Assembly (NCBI GenBank): GCA_002391225.1
Contig: DGRV01000072.1
Location: 1 to 6,987, forward strand
From: Christensenella sp. UBA4379
Lineage (GTDB): Bacteria; Bacillota; Clostridia; Christensenellales; Aristaeellaceae
Direction: 5' to 3'
Length of the DNA stretch: 6,987 nucleotides
The translations under genes and the position numbers were made by a program. The stretch's first letter is position 1; every line of letters begins with the position of its first letter. The notes beneath the pieces were generated by a model. It was given only the letters and a program-made list of their open reading frames with translations. It had not been told where the DNA came from and searched no databases. This document shows, piece by piece, positions 5,472 to 6,987 of this stretch.

Positions 5472-5546
5472 CACAGAGAATCCGGACCTTGAAAACTGCA
5501 TATTCCATCGACATCACGCAGCACCTTTGAACCAACCCAACCAAAC

Positions 5547-5565
5547 AAAGGAGGACCACACAACG
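5547..5565 (+). promoter_or_regulatory. Ribosome-binding site leading to an ACG at the expected start of xis 2
   Basis: AAAGGAGG (5547-5554) is a near-perfect Shine-Dalgarno sequence. Eight bases later lies ACG (5563-5565), in frame with the xis-like protein. No ATG, GTG or TTG sits at a usable distance from this site, and the ACG aligns with the initiator ATG of the first xis. Confidence 0.75.
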
Positions 5566-5784
5566 AGCAAGACATTCATCACCGTGGCGGAGGTGGCGGA
5601 GATCCTGAGTATCTCCAAATCCTACGCCTACAAAATCGTACACAGGCTCAACGAAGAGCTGAAAGCAAAGGGCTATCTGACCATCGCAGGCAGGATCAAC
5701 CGGGACTATTTCCTGGAGAAGACCTGCTACCAGCCCGAAGCCCGGGCATCGGACAGCCTGCCGAAAGGAGCCCCGATCTCCTGA
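5563..5784 (+). CDS. Excisionase-like winged-helix protein, module 2, with ACG in place of its start codon
   Basis: From the ACG at 5563 the product is 73 residues. Residues 5-29 (FITVAEVAEILSISKSYAYKIVHRL) are the helix-turn-helix and 37-51 (GYLTIAGRINRDYFL) the wing. It aligns residue for residue, without gaps, to the first Xis over 54 positions with about 32 identities. The likely role is directing the neighbouring integrase to excision. Start problem: the ribosome-binding site at 5547-5554 points to ACG, not ATG. The only upstream alternative in frame is a TTG at 5527, which has no ribosome-binding site. GTG codons further in would remove part of the helix-turn-helix. So the gene either initiates weakly at ACG or is silenced by an ATG-to-ACG change; a sequencing error is also possible. 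The stop shares one base with the integrase start (TGATG). Confidence 0.7.
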   Translation, partial: TSKTFITVAEVAEILSISKSYAYKIVHRLNEELKAKGYLTIAGRINRDYFLEKTCYQPEARASDSLPKGAPIS

Positions 5785-6926
5785 TGCCGGTCTACAAAGA
5801 AGAGAAAACCAATACCTGGCGGGTCATCTACCGCTACACCGACTGGAAGGGGGAACGGAAGCAGACCTCCAAGCGCGGCTTTGCCACCAGGCGGGAGGCC
5901 CAGGCCTGGGAGCGCGAGCAGCTGAACAAGGTCACCGCGGATGTGGACATGACCTTCGCCAGCTTCATCGACCACTACGCCGAGGACATGAAAACCCGCC
6001 TGAAGGAAAACACCTGGAACAACAAGGAGCACATCATCCGGACAAAGCTGCTGCCGTACTTCGGAAAGTTAAAGCTCAGCAGCATCACCCCGCAGCAGAT
6101 CATCACCTGGCAGAACGAGCTGATGAACTGCAAGGACGAAAACGGGAAGCCCTACTCCCCGGTCTACCTGAGAACCATCCACACCCAGCTCAGCGCCGTC
6201 TTCAACCACGCCGTCCGGTACTACAAGCTGAAGGAGAATCCCTGCCAGAAGGCCGGCGCCATGGGCAAGAAGAAAGCCCGTGAAATGAACTTCTGGACAA
6301 AGGACAAGTACCTGCGGTTCGCCGGGGCGATCCGGGACAAGCCCATGGCGTACCACGCCTTCCAGATGCTGTACTGGTGCGGCATCCGGGAGGGCGAGCT
6401 GCTGGCGCTGACCCCGGCGGACTTCGACTTCACCCGGGAGACGGTCACCATCAGCAAATCCTATCAACGGATCAAGGGCCGGGATGTGATCACGGATCCG
6501 AAGACGGAGAAGAGCAACCGGACCATCACCCTGCCGGACTTCCTGGCGGCGGAGATGCGGCAGTACATCGACTCCCTGTATGGGATTCAGCCGGATGAGC
6601 GGGTCTTCCCCTTCACAAACAGCTTCCTGCATCACGAGATGGACCGGGGCTGCAGACTCTCCGGTGTGAAACGGATCCGCGTCCACGACCTCCGGCACTC
6701 GGCGATCTCCCTGCTGATCGACATGGGCTTCTCCCCACTGGCCATCGCGGACCGGGTCGGGCACGAAGCCATCGAGATCACCTACAATTACGCACACCTC
6801 TTCCCCTCCAAGCAGCAGGACATGGCGAAGCAGCTCAGCCAGGCGATGAAGGAACCATCGGTACCGCCTGACAGACCGCCAGATGCCCCCAAACTCACCC
6901 TGGTCAAAAACGAAAGCGCCGCATGA
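5784..6926 (+). CDS. Tyrosine recombinase/integrase, module 2
   Basis: A 380-residue site-specific recombinase, homologous to the first integrase in this window: about 70% identical over 350 positions with no gaps by manual comparison. The layout is the same: AP2-like N-terminus (1-46), SAM-like core-binding domain (about 57-150), catalytic domain with R202, probable K240, H301, R304, H327 and nucleophile Y336. It differs in a 23-residue or so proline-rich C-terminal tail (after about residue 357, with PPDRPPDAPKL) that the first lacks. Start: ATG 5784 overlaps the xis stop. AAAGGAG (5764-5770) is 13 bases upstream, rather far, so coupling to xis translation probably matters. If xis 2 is poorly translated, the integrase may suffer as well. 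Many differences map to the core-binding domain, so target specificity may differ. Confidence 0.94.
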   Translation: MPVYKEEKTNTWRVIYRYTDWKGERKQTSKRGFATRREAQAWEREQLNKVTADVDMTFASFIDHYAEDMKTRLKENTWNNKEHIIRTKLLPYFGKLKLSSITPQQIITWQNELMNCKDENGKPYSPVYLRTIHTQLSAVFNHAVRYYKLKENPCQKAGAMGKKKAREMNFWTKDKYLRFAGAIRDKPMAYHAFQMLYWCGIREGELLALTPADFDFTRETVTISKSYQRIKGRDVITDPKTEKSNRTITLPDFLAAEMRQYIDSLYGIQPDERVFPFTNSFLHHEMDRGCRLSGVKRIRVHDLRHSAISLLIDMGFSPLAIADRVGHEAIEITYNYAHLFPSKQQDMAKQLSQAMKEPSVPPDRPPDAPKLTLVKNESAA

Positions 6927-6987
6927 GCGGCAGAAAGAAGGAATGCCCCATATTGACCCACACGAACCCCACCAACCACACGCCCAC
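6923..6987 (+). CDS. Possible start of the next small gene of module 2 (3' end outside window)
   Basis: ATG 6923 overlaps the integrase stop (ATGA) and the frame stays open to the window end: MSGRKKECPILTHTNPTNHTP. By position it corresponds to the ribbon-helix-helix gene that follows integrase 1, which also begins with MS and a short variable lead. The ribosome-binding site is weak. A second ATG at 6942 in another frame is also open. Too short to identify. Confidence 0.35.
   Translation, partial: MSGRKKECPILTHTNPTNHTP

Noticed and set aside
5527..5562. Extended N-terminus of xis 2 from the TTG at 5527
   Set aside because: No ribosome-binding site before it; the added residues are absent from the first Xis and would be encoded by the Shine-Dalgarno region itself.

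Overview
The window reads as a GC-rich anaerobic Firmicute of the class Clostridia. The evidence is a cysteine-rich [FeFe] hydrogenase paired with a SpoIIE-type phosphatase, strong AGGAGG ribosome-binding sites, and an integrase/Xis/TnpV module of the kind found on clostridial mobile elements. Genus cannot be read from this sequence.

Layout. Positions 1-1964 (+ strand) look like chromosomal metabolism: the 3' end of a SpoIIE/PP2C-like phosphatase gene, 9 bases, then a complete 473-residue monomeric [FeFe] hydrogenase of group B type. Positions 1965-2699 hold no convincing gene. This stretch is visibly AT-richer than its flanks and carries several palindromes, a tandem TGGCAACAA repeat resembling integrase or attachment sites, one plausible promoter and a strong hairpin-terminator. 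It is the likely junction between chromosome and inserted DNA.

Positions 2700-5306 form mobile module 1. A divergent XRE repressor (-) faces an Xis-like winged-helix protein, a tyrosine recombinase, a ribbon-helix-helix (MobC-like) protein and a TnpV-family protein (all +), closed by an intrinsic terminator. The genes overlap or nearly touch, so they form one operon. Positions 5307-6987 begin mobile module 2: a perfect consensus promoter (TTGACA, 17 bp, TATAAT) covered by two identical palindromic operators, a leader of about 138 nt, a second Xis-like gene, a second integrase about 70% identical to the first, and possibly the start of another small gene. Module 2 has no local repressor gene.

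Together the modules look like two related integrative elements accreted in tandem behind a hydrogenase operon. Each Xis/Int pair would control excision and integration, and the XRE protein would hold module 1 silent. The oddest point is that the second xis gene has ACG exactly where the ribosome-binding site, and the alignment to the first xis, call for ATG. It may be translationally silenced, or use a non-standard start codon. I see no relaxase, conjugation gene, cargo gene or CRISPR array.
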